Source of the DNA: Terriglobus saanensis SP1PR4
GTDB lineage: Bacteria; Acidobacteriota; Terriglobia; Terriglobales; Acidobacteriaceae
Reading direction: 5' to 3'
DNA length: 64,000 nt
NCBI RefSeq assembly: GCF_000179915.2
Contig: NC_014963.1
Location: forward strand, 2,480,001 to 2,544,000
How positions within the stretch are numbered: position 1 is the stretch's first letter; every line of letters begins with the position of its first letter. The notes beneath the pieces are model-generated. The model saw only the letters and a list, made by a program, of their open reading frames with translations, made no database searches and was not told the origin of the DNA. The position numbers and the translations under genes were made by a program. Positions 9,103 to 19,179 of this stretch are shown one piece after another.

Positions 9103-9264
9103 CCCCTTAGTGTAAAGGGATGTGAGGAGAACATGTTTCCGCTTTGCTTCTCATGCTGCACGTGATAGAAATTTTTCTCCCCCTGAACTAGCCGCGGTTT
9201 CTTCTTCGCATGGCCAGAGCTATTTCAGGTCTACGTGTTCTATCCTCATCCACCTTCCCAACGT

Positions 9265-10107
9265 ATGCCCCTGAAAGACGGCCCACCGTTGAACCTCCGC
9301 ACCAGCAACAGAGTCTTCCTCGCCTTCGTTTTTTTGACGTCTTTTGCTTTAGCCACGCACTCGCAGACAATCCCAACCGGTATTCCCGTACTGGCCTATC
9401 ACCGCTTCGATCCAACGACTCCTGCCGCAACGACGGTTACCACTGCAACCTTCGAATCGCAACTCGCTTTCCTGGCAGAGCACCACTACACGATAGTGCC
9501 GCTAGAACGAGTCGTTGAGGCCGTTTTACGCAAGACACCGCCTCCCAGGACCCTTACGCTTGCGATTACCGTAGATGACGGCCATCGCTCTGTCTATACC
9601 GTGCTGTTTCCTCTGATCAAGCAGCATCACATCCCGGTGACGCTCTTCATTTATCCCTCGGCCATTTCCCACGCCCCCTATGCGCTTACCTGGGACCAGC
9701 TCAAAGAGATGCATGCCTCCGGACTGGTGGACATCCAATCGCACACCTATTGGCATCCGGATTTCCGCCACGACAAGGCCCACCGCACCCCCTCCGACTA
9801 CACGGCCTTTGTCCATTCGCAGCTGACGAAATCCCGTCTTAAGCTTGACGCGGAGCTTGGGACGCATATTACGCTGCTCGCTTGGCCCTATGGCATTCTC
9901 GATGCAGATCTGGAAGCGGCCTCCGCTCAGGACGGATATGTAGCCGCCTTTGGCTATTCCGGAGGGGTTGCTCGTGCCGGAGATGACCCCTACTCCATCC
10001 ACCGTATCCCTGTCCCAAACTTCGCGCATGGTTTCGCCTTTGAGGCACTCCTGCGTGACGCACAAGCTCGTCCAGAAGGTAATTCTTCCCATGCCGGTCA
10101 TGAGTAA
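9265..10107 (+). CDS. Secreted polysaccharide deacetylase (NodB-type)
   Basis: Predicted exported carbohydrate esterase 4 enzyme that removes N- or O-acetyl groups from a cell-wall or exopolysaccharide. A signal peptide is visible (hydrophobic VFLAFVFLTSFALA after a basic stretch). The catalytic domain has AYHRF, the TVDDGH Asp pair, the metal-binding SHTYWHPDF motif (HxxxH type) and the LAWPYG motif. I chose the ATG at 9265; a GTG 30 nt upstream is also open and neither has a clear Shine-Dalgarno. About 280 residues. It overlaps the next gene by 17 nt, so the two are probably co-expressed. Substrate is not deducible. Confidence 0.85.
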   Translation: MPLKDGPPLNLRTSNRVFLAFVFLTSFALATHSQTIPTGIPVLAYHRFDPTTPAATTVTTATFESQLAFLAEHHYTIVPLERVVEAVLRKTPPPRTLTLAITVDDGHRSVYTVLFPLIKQHHIPVTLFIYPSAISHAPYALTWDQLKEMHASGLVDIQSHTYWHPDFRHDKAHRTPSDYTAFVHSQLTKSRLKLDAELGTHITLLAWPYGILDADLEAASAQDGYVAAFGYSGGVARAGDDPYSIHRIPVPNFAHGFAFEALLRDAQARPEGNSSHAGHE

Positions 10108-11404
10108 GTCGCAGCTTCAGATCTTTGCCGCTCTTCCTTTGTTTTTTGTGGCGGCGTTGCTTCACGCCGCTGCCACCGTCCAGACGCGCATTGTCGACGC
10201 CACAACGAATCAGCCAGTGGCGGACGCTACCGTTACGGTGAACGGGAAGCTGCTTACGGCGGACGCCGCAGGCATCTATACGATTCCTGCGGAGGCGCAG
10301 TTCTTTGGAGCACGCGCGCCCGGATACCTGGCGGCGACCTTTGTCTCAGCAGATGCCGCGAAGAATGGCGGAACCTTTGGCCTCAAGCCCTTCGCCGTTA
10401 AGGCGCTCTATCTGTCGGAGTTTGGAGTCTCGTCCAGCATCATTCGCAACTCGGCGCTAGACATCATTCATCACGGCGGGGCCAATGCGCTGGTGGTGAA
10501 TATTAAAAGCGATCACGGGCTGCTCGTCTATCCCAGCGAAATTCCCCTGGCGAAGTCGATTGGGGCGCGTAAGTTGACTACGATCAAATCCCTTACAGAT
10601 CTGGTCAAAACCAACCACGCGCAGGGTATCTATATGATTGCCCGCATCGTCACATTCAAAGACGACCCGCTGGCAAACGCGCGACCCGATCTTGCCGTTC
10701 ATCTGGAAGATGGAGCACTCTTCAGAGATCGCGAACACCTTTCCTGGACCGATCCCTTTCAGCCCGAGGTGCGCGCCTATAACATCGCCATCGCCGTGGA
10801 AGCGGCCAAGGCAGGCTTCGATGAGGTCCAGTTTGACTATGTCCGCTTTCCGGATGCAGCCACCAAGCTGAAGTTCAGTGGTCCCACCGACGAAGCGGGA
10901 CGTGTGAAGGCCATTTCGGATTTCCTCGCTCAGGCGCATACGGCGCTGATTCCGTATAACGTCTTTCAGTCCGCTGACATCTTTGGCTATGTGCTCTGGA
11001 ACACGAACGATACCGGCATTGGGCAACATCTGGAAGAGGTCGTAAAGATCGTGGACTACGTGTGTCCGATGCTCTATCCCTCCGGCTTCAAGTTCGGCAT
11101 CCCGGGGCATCCCAAGCCAATGGCCTCGACGGATGACATCTACAACACCATTAAGCTGACGCTCGACAATGCGGAGAAGCGCACGCATGCCAACCCCAGG
11201 AAGTTTCGTCCATGGCTTCAAGCCTTCCGCGATTACGCCTTCGACAAGTTAGTCTTCGGCCCCACAGAGGTCTCCGCCCAGATCAGGGCTGCGACAGATG
11301 CCCACATGGATGGATGGCTGCTCTGGAATCCGCATAATCGGTACACTGGTATCGGTCTCGGCGAGACCAAAGCAGCTCCTTTAGCCACCCTGCCAGGACA
11401 CTAA
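10091..11404 (+). CDS. DUF4015 putative glycoside hydrolase with N-terminal beta-sandwich
   Basis: A 437-residue exported protein. After a signal peptide (FAALPLFFVAALLHAAA) comes a carboxypeptidase-regulatory-like beta domain (TRIVDATTNQPVADATVTV, about residues 30-95), then a TIM-barrel-like DUF4015 domain beginning near KALYLSEFGVSSS with the hallmark EVQFDYVRFPD and ending WLLWNPHNRYT. DUF4015 is related to glycosyl hydrolases, but its substrate is not established. The ATG at 10091 overlaps the deacetylase end and has AGAAGG 11 nt upstream; the frame is open further upstream but there overlaps the deacetylase deeply. Pairing with a deacetylase suggests joint action on one extracellular polysaccharide (inference). 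Confidence 0.75.
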   Translation: MPVMSKSQLQIFAALPLFFVAALLHAAATVQTRIVDATTNQPVADATVTVNGKLLTADAAGIYTIPAEAQFFGARAPGYLAATFVSADAAKNGGTFGLKPFAVKALYLSEFGVSSSIIRNSALDIIHHGGANALVVNIKSDHGLLVYPSEIPLAKSIGARKLTTIKSLTDLVKTNHAQGIYMIARIVTFKDDPLANARPDLAVHLEDGALFRDREHLSWTDPFQPEVRAYNIAIAVEAAKAGFDEVQFDYVRFPDAATKLKFSGPTDEAGRVKAISDFLAQAHTALIPYNVFQSADIFGYVLWNTNDTGIGQHLEEVVKIVDYVCPMLYPSGFKFGIPGHPKPMASTDDIYNTIKLTLDNAEKRTHANPRKFRPWLQAFRDYAFDKLVFGPTEVSAQIRAATDAHMDGWLLWNPHNRYTGIGLGETKAAPLATLPGH

Positions 11405-11600
11405 ATCGTTCCCTTCAATCCTGGATTGATATAGCAACGAAGGTTCCGGGCACAAGACACGAGCTGCGGGAAGCCGCGGACAAGGCGCTCTACCCGGCGA
11501 ACGCCGCAATATTGTTTGCTATACCGTTTAAGAGGGGTTGCTTCCTTCACCGACGCTCTTTGCGTACTGAAGCATGCCACTAGAATAGAGAGCAATCGCG

Positions 11601-12608
11601 ATGAATGCTCTTTCCCAACTGACCTACACGAGTGTGTTTCTTGCGGTCTTCGCCCGGCAGCTCTGCCTGCCGGTTCCGGCACTGCTGTTCCTCATGACCG
11701 CAGGCGCGCTCTCCGCTCACGGCCATCTACATGTAAGCTTCGTGATTCTGGCCGGAGTTCTAGGCTGCCTTGCGGGTGACGGAGTCTGGTTCTGGCTGGG
11801 ACGCCGCTGGGGAAGCCGAGTCATGCGTCTGGTCTGCCGTTTAAGCTCCGATCCGAAGCGCTGCTCGAAGAAAGCCCGAAACGTCTTCGACCGTTGGGGC
11901 CTGCGTGTCCTGATCGTGGCGAAGTTTGTTCCTGGCCTGGATGGAGTCACGCCTCCTCTTGCGGGTGCGGAAGGTTCTTCCGTAGCGAGTTTTTTGTTGT
12001 TTGACGGCATGGGTTCACTTCTCTGGTCCGCTGGCTACACTGCTCTAGGCTTTTTGTTTGCAGACCAGCTCGATCTCGCGATCCACGGCGCCGAACGGTT
12101 CGGAACCATCTTCGGCGCTGTGATTGGGATTCCCCTGCTCCTCTATATCAGCTGGCGCATCTTTATTATGGTGCGCATGATGCGACAGTTACGCCTCCAT
12201 CGAATGAGTCCCGCTCTGCTGGACCAGAAGCTCCGAGCAGGCGAAAAGATTGCGGTCATAGATCTCCTCGACTTCGAAGATCGAGAACAGAACGAGGGAG
12301 GTATTCCAGGCGCTGTGCGTGCTAATCCCGCCAGACTCCGCACCGGACCAATCATTGTTGTTCCAGACGATGTGGAGATGGTTCTCTATTGTTCCTCGCA
12401 ACGCGAGATCATCAGCGCCCGCGTCGCGATTGCCCTGCAGCATCGAGGTGTCCATAAAGTCTGGGTTCTGGATGGCGGATTGAAGGCGTGGCGAAGCCAA
12501 GGCTTCCCCGTGACCACAATGTTGAGCAGCGCTGAAGAGGTTGCGGAAAGACTGGGTATTCTCCTTCCTCCACCGCAAAGCTCCGTTCTGAGAAAGGAGA
12601 TCGCCTGA
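11601..12608 (+). CDS. DedA-family membrane protein fused to a rhodanese domain
   Basis: 335 residues. Residues about 1-200 are a DedA/SNARE-associated (VTT) membrane domain: several hydrophobic segments and the family segment VAKFVPGLDGVTPPLAG. DedA proteins are implicated in lipid (undecaprenyl-phosphate or phospholipid) translocation and envelope homeostasis. Residues about 215-315 form a rhodanese-like domain in which CSSQRE carries the active-site Cys at about 264, so the sulfurtransferase loop appears intact, followed by VWVLDGGLKAWRSQGFPV, typical of GlpE-like domains. A TAGAAT at 11581 could be a -10 box. The stop overlaps the glgX start (ATGA-type), linking the two in one transcript. 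Confidence 0.85.
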   Translation: MNALSQLTYTSVFLAVFARQLCLPVPALLFLMTAGALSAHGHLHVSFVILAGVLGCLAGDGVWFWLGRRWGSRVMRLVCRLSSDPKRCSKKARNVFDRWGLRVLIVAKFVPGLDGVTPPLAGAEGSSVASFLLFDGMGSLLWSAGYTALGFLFADQLDLAIHGAERFGTIFGAVIGIPLLLYISWRIFIMVRMMRQLRLHRMSPALLDQKLRAGEKIAVIDLLDFEDREQNEGGIPGAVRANPARLRTGPIIVVPDDVEMVLYCSSQREIISARVAIALQHRGVHKVWVLDGGLKAWRSQGFPVTTMLSSAEEVAERLGILLPPPQSSVLRKEIA

Positions 12609-14653
12609 TGAAAGCCGGCAGCCCCTTTCCGTTGGGAGCCACCGTGACGGCTAACGGCGTCAACTTCAGCATCTTCTCTTCGCGCGCCCGTGCGATGCAC
12701 CTTCTGCTCTTCGAAAATGAAGACGCAAAGACCGCAAGCCGTGTGATCGAACTCGCCCCCGAAACCAATCTCACCGGGCACTATTGGCACGTGGAGGTGC
12801 CGGACATCGGTGCCGGGCAGATTTATGCCTATCGTGCCGATGGCCCTTATGCACCGGGAGCAGGATCTCGATTTGATGGCGATAAAGTCCTGCTTGATCC
12901 TTATGGAAAAGCTGTCTGCGCCAAACACTACGACCGAGCGATGTCCTCCCAGCGCGGCGACAACGAGGCTTTTTCGATGAGGTCCGTCGTGGTGAACTTG
13001 CGGAGCTACGACTGGGAGAACGATCAGCCGCTTTCGCTTCCGTTTCAACAGATGGTGATCTACGAGCTACATGTTGCGGGATTTACGCGGCATCCAAACT
13101 CCAGCCTGCCGGAAAATAAACGCGGAACGTACGCCGGTTTGATCGAAAAGATTCCTTACCTGATAGAACTCGGCATCACGGCGGTGGAATTGATGCCGAT
13201 TTTTCAGTTTGACCCGCAGGATGCCCCCGTTGGGCTACAAAACTACTGGGGATATAGCCCAATCAGCTTTTTTGCCCCACACCCCGGCTACAGCTCCGAT
13301 CCGTCTCCTGTCGCGTGTATCAACGAGTTCCGCGACATGGTGAAGGCGCTTCACCGTGCCGGCATTGAAGTAATTCTTGACGTGGTTTATAACCACACCG
13401 CCGAGGGCGGGGCCGACGGGCCGACTCTATGCCTCAAGGGACTGGACAATCCCATGTACTACATCCTGTCTGAAGACCGAAGTAGCTACGCGGACTTCAC
13501 GGGGACTGGAAACACGCTGAACGTCAACCAATCCGTTGTGCGACGCATGATCACCGACAGCCTTCGCTACTGGGTTTCGGAGATGCATGTGGACGGATTC
13601 CGCTTCGATCTGGCCTCTGTCCTTAGTCGTGACGAGAGTGGCCGACCGATCGTCAATGCTCCCATCACATGGGACATAGACTCAGATCCGGTGCTTGCAG
13701 GAACCAAGCTGATGGCCGAAGCGTGGGATGCGGGTGGACTCTACCAGGTCGGTTCCTTTTCCAAGGACCGCTGGAAAGAGTGGAATGGCAAGTTCCGTGA
13801 CGATGTGCGCTCTTTCCTCAAATCGGATCGCGGCTCTGTCATGAATTTGAAGCAACGCCTTCTGGGAAGCCCGGACATCTATATGGAGAAGTTCCATCCA
13901 CCGGAGCAGAGTATCAACTTCGTAACCTGTCACGACGGCTTCACGCTGAACGATCTTGTGTCCTTCAATGAGAAACATAATGAAGCCAACGGTGAAGAGA
14001 ACCGGGATGGAACGTCCGACAACCGCTCATGGAACTGTGGCGAAGAAGGTCCAACGGAAAACGCAGAGATTGAGGCACTACGAGAACGGCAGATTCGCAA
14101 TGCTTTTGCGCTCAATCTCATCTCCATCGGAACACCGCTTCTCCTGATGGGAGACGAAGTCAGGCGTACTCAGGGAGGAAATAATAATCCCTACTGCCAG
14201 AACAACGAGACAAGCTGGTTCGACTGGGATCTGTGCTCGAAGAACGCTGGTCTTCGGCGATTTGTTTCGATCCTAATCCGTATGCGAAGACACTTTGGGT
14301 CCTTAATTCATCAGCGCGACCTTTCGCTACGTGCGCTGTTGGAGCACGCCGAGATTGAATGGCATGGCGTGAAGCTCTTCAGCCCCGACCTTTCAGACGA
14401 TTCGCATACGTTGGCCGCAACCGCGTATGTCGGTGGTGGCCCGGCGTTTCACCTGATGATGAACGCCTATTGGGAGCCGCTGCACTTTGCGATTCCGACG
14501 GCGAGGGAAAATGCGCGCTCATGGTTTCGGGTGGTCGACACATTTCAACCTTCTCCGCTGGACGTTCTGGAATCGCCGAGCGAGACGATTCTTGGTTGCA
14601 CCTACTTGCTGCAACCAAGGTCGATCGTAGTTCTCGGTTCCCTGCCGAAATAG
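12608..14653 (+). CDS. glgX: Glycogen debranching enzyme (isoamylase-type, GlgX/TreX)
   Basis: Hydrolyses alpha-1,6 branches of glycogen or limit dextrins; GH13 subfamily of isoamylases. 681 residues: N-terminal CBM48-like domain (LGATVTANGVNFSIFSS), then the catalytic barrel with IEVILDVVYNHTAEG (region I), GFRFDLAS with the nucleophile Asp334, AEAWDAGG with the acid/base Glu371, and FVTCHDGFTLNDL with the stabilising Asp443, followed by the GTSDNRSWNCGEEGP segment seen in GlgX. Length matches the family (E. coli 657). Its ATG overlaps the DedA-rhodanese stop. No glgP or glgB is nearby. Confidence 0.95.
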   Translation: MKAGSPFPLGATVTANGVNFSIFSSRARAMHLLLFENEDAKTASRVIELAPETNLTGHYWHVEVPDIGAGQIYAYRADGPYAPGAGSRFDGDKVLLDPYGKAVCAKHYDRAMSSQRGDNEAFSMRSVVVNLRSYDWENDQPLSLPFQQMVIYELHVAGFTRHPNSSLPENKRGTYAGLIEKIPYLIELGITAVELMPIFQFDPQDAPVGLQNYWGYSPISFFAPHPGYSSDPSPVACINEFRDMVKALHRAGIEVILDVVYNHTAEGGADGPTLCLKGLDNPMYYILSEDRSSYADFTGTGNTLNVNQSVVRRMITDSLRYWVSEMHVDGFRFDLASVLSRDESGRPIVNAPITWDIDSDPVLAGTKLMAEAWDAGGLYQVGSFSKDRWKEWNGKFRDDVRSFLKSDRGSVMNLKQRLLGSPDIYMEKFHPPEQSINFVTCHDGFTLNDLVSFNEKHNEANGEENRDGTSDNRSWNCGEEGPTENAEIEALRERQIRNAFALNLISIGTPLLLMGDEVRRTQGGNNNPYCQNNETSWFDWDLCSKNAGLRRFVSILIRMRRHFGSLIHQRDLSLRALLEHAEIEWHGVKLFSPDLSDDSHTLAATAYVGGGPAFHLMMNAYWEPLHFAIPTARENARSWFRVVDTFQPSPLDVLESPSETILGCTYLLQPRSIVVLGSLPK

Positions 14654-14821
14654 CGATGCAACCGCTTTCGACCAACATCAGCGCAATACTCTCCGGGAAT
14701 AAAACCGCCCACCAAGGGTCGTTATTAGCAGAGCCGACTTCGATTCAGGCGTGGATGCTGAAATTCGAGATCGAGCCGACTCCCAGGCGCAGACTCGCGT
14801 GGGCAAGGAGAGATCAGGAAC

Positions 14822-16126
14822 ATGAAAATTGGCTTTGTAAGTATGCCCTTATCGGGGCATTTGAATCCGATGACAGCGCTCGCACGCAAGCTGAAATCCC
14901 GTGGGCACGAAATAGTGTTTATTGGAGTTCCGGATGCAGAAGCCACCGTTCAAGCGGCGGGACTAACTTTCGTACCCTTTTGCGAGAAAGAATTCCCCTT
15001 AGGATCCGTTCCCGAAGCTTATGCTCCTGTAGCGAAGATGAGCGGTTTCGAAATCGTGGAATACCACTTCGATGCGCCGGGGCCTCGCCTCGTTGAGGCC
15101 GCGTTCGATCATCTGCCAGACAAACTCCGTGAGACGGGCGTAGAAGCACTGGTTCTTGACGCAATCCACCACTACCTCGAACTCGTCCCCATGAGTATGG
15201 GCATCCCGTACGTACACATCTGGAATGTTCTCCATCTGGATTTCACTGGATCGACCCCGATCTGTCTTTTCGGCTTGCCCTACGGTAAGACTCCAGAAGC
15301 CTTAGCTAAAAACTTCGAGGTCTTGCAACAAGCTGGTGCGTTACTCGCTCCGATCGCGGCCATAGCGATGCGCTATGCGGAAAAGGCAGGACTGGAGATT
15401 GACTGGGCCAACCCTACCGGCACTTTCTCTAAGCTGGCTATCATCACACAGACTCCGAAGGAGTTTGACTTCCCGGATCTGGACGTACCTCCCCAGTTTC
15501 ACTACGCTGGTCCGTTTCACAGCGATGGAGGTCGAGAGCCTGCACCTTTCCCCTGGGAGAAGCTCACTGGAAAGCCTCTGATTTATGCATCGCTTGGGAC
15601 GCTTGTGAACGGTCTCATTCCGGTATACAAAACCATCCTTGCTGCAGTGGCGAAAGTTCCAGAGGCGCAGGTCGTGCTTTCGGTGGGCAAGAACGTCAAC
15701 ACTAATGAATTAGGACCAATTCCGTCTAACGTCATCGTTGTTGCCAGGGCTCCTCAAATTGAACTGTTGAAGCAAGCAGCATTGTGCATCACGCATGCAG
15801 GAGCTAACACTGCGCTCGAAGCGCTGGCGCAAGGTGTGCCGATGGTGGCGATTCCGATAGGGTTCGATCAACCTGGCGTGGCAGCCAGAATTGCGTATCA
15901 CGGAGTAGGTGAGTTCGTGGAGGTAGAAGATCTGACCGTAGATCGCCTACTCGGGCTTATAGAAAAAGTACTTACGAATCAGAGCTATCGCGAACGTGCA
16001 CTCCAATTCAAGAAGATCGTCGAGAAGACAAACGGATTGGAGATCGCAGCAGACATCATTGAACGCGCATTTCAAACGAACCAGAAGATCGATTTTGCAA
16101 GCAAAGACGCTGTACTCCAGGTCTGA
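14822..16126 (+). CDS. GT1-family (UGT/MGT-like) glycosyltransferase
   Basis: A 434-residue GT-B fold glycosyltransferase resembling macrolide/UDP-glucuronosyl-type enzymes that transfer a nucleotide sugar onto a small lipophilic acceptor. The N-terminus MKIGFVSMPLSGHLNPM is the typical acceptor-domain opening; the C-terminal donor domain has PLIYASLGTLVNG, VVARAPQIELL and THAGANTALEALAQGVPMVAIP (PSPG-like box with the conserved His), then GFDQPGVAARI. A weak AGGA precedes the ATG. It stands alone between glgX and tex. The acceptor is unknown; carotenoid, sterol or antibiotic glycosylation are all possible for this family. Confidence 0.88.
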   Translation: MKIGFVSMPLSGHLNPMTALARKLKSRGHEIVFIGVPDAEATVQAAGLTFVPFCEKEFPLGSVPEAYAPVAKMSGFEIVEYHFDAPGPRLVEAAFDHLPDKLRETGVEALVLDAIHHYLELVPMSMGIPYVHIWNVLHLDFTGSTPICLFGLPYGKTPEALAKNFEVLQQAGALLAPIAAIAMRYAEKAGLEIDWANPTGTFSKLAIITQTPKEFDFPDLDVPPQFHYAGPFHSDGGREPAPFPWEKLTGKPLIYASLGTLVNGLIPVYKTILAAVAKVPEAQVVLSVGKNVNTNELGPIPSNVIVVARAPQIELLKQAALCITHAGANTALEALAQGVPMVAIPIGFDQPGVAARIAYHGVGEFVEVEDLTVDRLLGLIEKVLTNQSYRERALQFKKIVEKTNGLEIAADIIERAFQTNQKIDFASKDAVLQV

Positions 16127-16296
16127 TCTGATTTCCTTAAACCGGTATAGGATCGTGGAAGACGCGATTTTGTACCGGTTTTTCTTTATGCAGCCCGATT
16201 CTCTTCCGCTGAGATTTGGCTTTCGCACTGCCGGATCTTCCCTATCAAACATGCGTACAGTTTTCCTCGTTCTCAGTCGGTAGGATAGAGACGGAT

Positions 16297-18549
16297 ATGG
16301 CTGACGTAAAACCGATCGACCCGCAGATTCTTCTTCACATTGCACAAGCGCTAAACCTTCCTTTGCCCAGCGTGCGCTCCGTCGTTGCACTCCTTGACGA
16401 AGGTTCCACTGTTCCCTTCATCGCTCGCTATCGCAAGGAAGCCACAGGCAATCTCGACGAAGTGCAGATCCGTGATACTGGGGAAAGGCTCTCCTATTTC
16501 CGAGAGCTTCTCGCGCGGCGCGATACGATCCTCACCTCGATTGCAGAGCAGGGCAAACTCACGGACGAGTTGAAGGCGCGCATTCTAGCGACGCTGGACC
16601 GCAGCGAACTCGAAGATCTTTACCTTCCGTACCGTCCGAAGCGCCGCACGAAGGCTACGATCGCTCGCGAGAAGGGGCTGGAACCTTTGGCCGTGTATCT
16701 CTGGGCGCAGGAACCGGCCGCGCTCGGCCTTGTAGAACTGGCGCAGTCCCTGGTCGATCCGGAGAAAGAAGTTGCAACCATTGAGGATGCGTTGGAAGGC
16801 GCACGTCACATCGTGGCCGAAATGATCAGCGAAGACGCTGAAATTCGCAAGGCCGCGCGCCATCTGATGTTTGAAGAAGGCATGATCGTCAGTCACAAGA
16901 GCTTCGACGCGAAGGACGAGCAGGAAAAATTCAAGATGTACTACGAGTATCGCGAGCCTGTGAAGACGATTCCTTCGCATCGCATGCTTGCGGTGCGCCG
17001 TGGCGAAGGAGAAAATGTCCTCTACTGGCTGATTGAATTGGAAGAGCCACGCATCCTTGGGCTACTCCGTTCCCACGTCCTCCGGACTACGGGAGACTGG
17101 ACGCCGCATCTGAATCTAGCCATTGACGACTGCTGGAAGAGACTACTTAACTCATCCATCCAGGGAGAACTTCGGCTGGAGTTGAAGCGCCGCTCGGACA
17201 CCGACGCGATCCAGGTCTTCCGCGAAAACCTGCAGCACCTTCTTCTAGCAGCACCTGCTGGACCGATCAGCGTACTGGGGATTGATCCCGGCCTACGTAC
17301 CGGCTGCAAAATCGCCATCGTGGACGAGACGGGCAAGTTTCTGGCCCACGATGTGATCTATCCGCATACCGGTCGAACCAACGAGGCCACGCAGAAGCTC
17401 GACGCCGTGATGAAAAGCCATAACGTCCGTGCCATTGCCATCGGCAACGGCACTGCCTCGCGTGAGACCGACGCGTTCGTGCGTGATTTTCTGCTGGAGA
17501 AGAAGCTCGAGAATGTCTTCCGCGTTACCGTATCGGAGTCGGGCGCCAGCATCTACTCCGCCTCAGATATAGCACGCCAGGAGTTTCCTGACCTGGACCT
17601 CACCGTGCGCGGCGCAATCTCCATCGCGCGGCGCCTGCAGGACCCACTCTCGGAGCTCGTAAAGGTAGATCCCAAGTCCATCGGTGTCGGCCAATATCAA
17701 CATGACGTCGACCAGCGCCAACTTCAGCAATCTCTAGAAACTGTGATTGAGAGTTGCGTTAATCGCGTCGGTGTTGATCTGAACACGGCCTCGTGGACGC
17801 TATTGCGTTATGTCGCCGGCATTAGTGAACGCATCGCACTCAATATCGTCAGCTTCCGGGATACGAACGGACGCTTCCGGTCTCGCAATCAGTTGCATGA
17901 GGTATCGGGCATCGGGCCAAAGACCTTTGAGCAGGCTGCCGGGTTCCTGCGTATCCGTGACGGCGAGCAACCGCTCGACAGCACGGCGGTGCATCCGGAG
18001 TCTTACGCGCTGGTGGAAGAGATTGCCCAGTCCATCGGAACCCCTGTCTCTGAGCTCATCCTCAATCCTCACCTGCTTGGTAAGGTGAATAAGAACGAGT
18101 TCAAGGCTGGCTCGTTCACGCTGAACGATATTCTGGAAGAACTACGCAAACCGGGCCGCGATCCTCGCGATCAGTTTGTCGCTCCTTCGTTCAGTGAGAC
18201 CGTTCGAGATATTGCAGACGTGCAACCGGGAATGGTGCTCGAAGGCGTTGTGACCAATGTGACGAAGTTCGGCGCCTTTATCGATGTTGGCGTTCACCAG
18301 GACGGACTCGTACATATTTCGGAGATCTCAAATCGCTTTATCAAAGACCCCAGCGAAGTCCTCAAGGCTGGACAGATTGTCAAAGCCAAGGTGCTCTCAG
18401 CGGACTCCAAAACGAAGCGCATTTCTCTTTCGATTAAGGCGCTTCGGGAGCCTGCCGGGCGGAAGTCCCAACCTTCTGCTCAGCCAAAAGCGCCAGCGTC
18501 GATCGAAGACAAGCTGCTTGCGCTCTCCACAAAATGGCGGGTCGGCTAA
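16297..18549 (+). CDS. tex: Tex-family transcription accessory protein (S1 RNA-binding)
   Basis: Nucleic-acid-binding protein associated with transcription, related to eukaryotic Spt6. 750 residues with the full architecture: N-terminal helical Tex domain (PFIARYRKEATGNLDE, near 40), YqgF/RNase H-like domain with SVLGIDPGLRTGCK near 328, tandem helix-hairpin-helix near 500-560 (SRNQLHEVSGIGPKTFEQAAGFL), and a C-terminal S1 domain from about 645 (GMVLEGVVTNVTKFGAFIDV). ATG at 16297 chosen because MADVKP aligns with the usual Tex start; an open extension of 27 codons upstream shows no similarity. Monocistronic by spacing. Confidence 0.95.
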   Translation: MADVKPIDPQILLHIAQALNLPLPSVRSVVALLDEGSTVPFIARYRKEATGNLDEVQIRDTGERLSYFRELLARRDTILTSIAEQGKLTDELKARILATLDRSELEDLYLPYRPKRRTKATIAREKGLEPLAVYLWAQEPAALGLVELAQSLVDPEKEVATIEDALEGARHIVAEMISEDAEIRKAARHLMFEEGMIVSHKSFDAKDEQEKFKMYYEYREPVKTIPSHRMLAVRRGEGENVLYWLIELEEPRILGLLRSHVLRTTGDWTPHLNLAIDDCWKRLLNSSIQGELRLELKRRSDTDAIQVFRENLQHLLLAAPAGPISVLGIDPGLRTGCKIAIVDETGKFLAHDVIYPHTGRTNEATQKLDAVMKSHNVRAIAIGNGTASRETDAFVRDFLLEKKLENVFRVTVSESGASIYSASDIARQEFPDLDLTVRGAISIARRLQDPLSELVKVDPKSIGVGQYQHDVDQRQLQQSLETVIESCVNRVGVDLNTASWTLLRYVAGISERIALNIVSFRDTNGRFRSRNQLHEVSGIGPKTFEQAAGFLRIRDGEQPLDSTAVHPESYALVEEIAQSIGTPVSELILNPHLLGKVNKNEFKAGSFTLNDILEELRKPGRDPRDQFVAPSFSETVRDIADVQPGMVLEGVVTNVTKFGAFIDVGVHQDGLVHISEISNRFIKDPSEVLKAGQIVKAKVLSADSKTKRISLSIKALREPAGRKSQPSAQPKAPASIEDKLLALSTKWRVG

Positions 18550-19055
18550 CAGGATCAGATCCCGGTATTGAACGAACCAGAGTCGATCCCTCTGAGGAAG
18601 AAGGCGCGAAGCTCTGGAGGCTATCCGATCGCGTGCATTACCACGTTGCCAATACGTACAGTGTAAGCGCTCCAAGCTTATAGGCCACCGCCCGCAGCAG
18701 CAGGCTCAGAGGCTTTTGATAAGCTGGGCGCCCTTTGGTGGGAAGACCGTCTGGCACAACACGTGCAGAAGTAGTAGCCAAAACGGGTGGGCTGTACGGG
18801 ATATCTGTTGGCGGTGGCGACTGGGCCTTGCGCTGCACCAGCGCACTGACCATTTCATAACCCATATAAAAATATGGCATATTTTTTCCTGTATTCCAGT
18901 GGGCTCTGCAGCTCATACAGGCTGCGCGGGTTTCTGCCTGTCAAAACACGAAAAGAATGACTTTATTCCCGAGAATATGACGCATCCGCGACAGAGGCCG
19001 AAGTCTGCCCGGATCGCCCATCCAGTGCAATCTCAACTTCGGAATTCTTGCGCTA

Positions 19056-19075
19056 AAAATTATTTAAATAATTTT
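19056..19075. repeat. Perfect 20-bp AT palindrome
   Basis: AAAATTATTT followed by its exact reverse complement AAATAATTTT, with no spacer. It lies in the AT-rich part of the gene-poor gap, about 105 bp upstream of the small open frame at 19180. It could be a dimeric regulator's operator; function unknown. Confidence 0.5.
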
Positions 19076-19179
19076 GGAATAAACACCTCGCCTTTGTGTC
19101 TTGTACAGGTAGAAGAAGTTACGGGGCGAGCTGTGTAGCTGCAGTCTGCCTTGGACGCTTTCTTTACCGAGGGAGAACA

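Noticed and set aside
18638-18916. 92-codon minus frame and overlapping plus frames at 18716-19138
   Set aside because: No ribosome-binding site, no domain, composition atypical; more likely remnants or chance.
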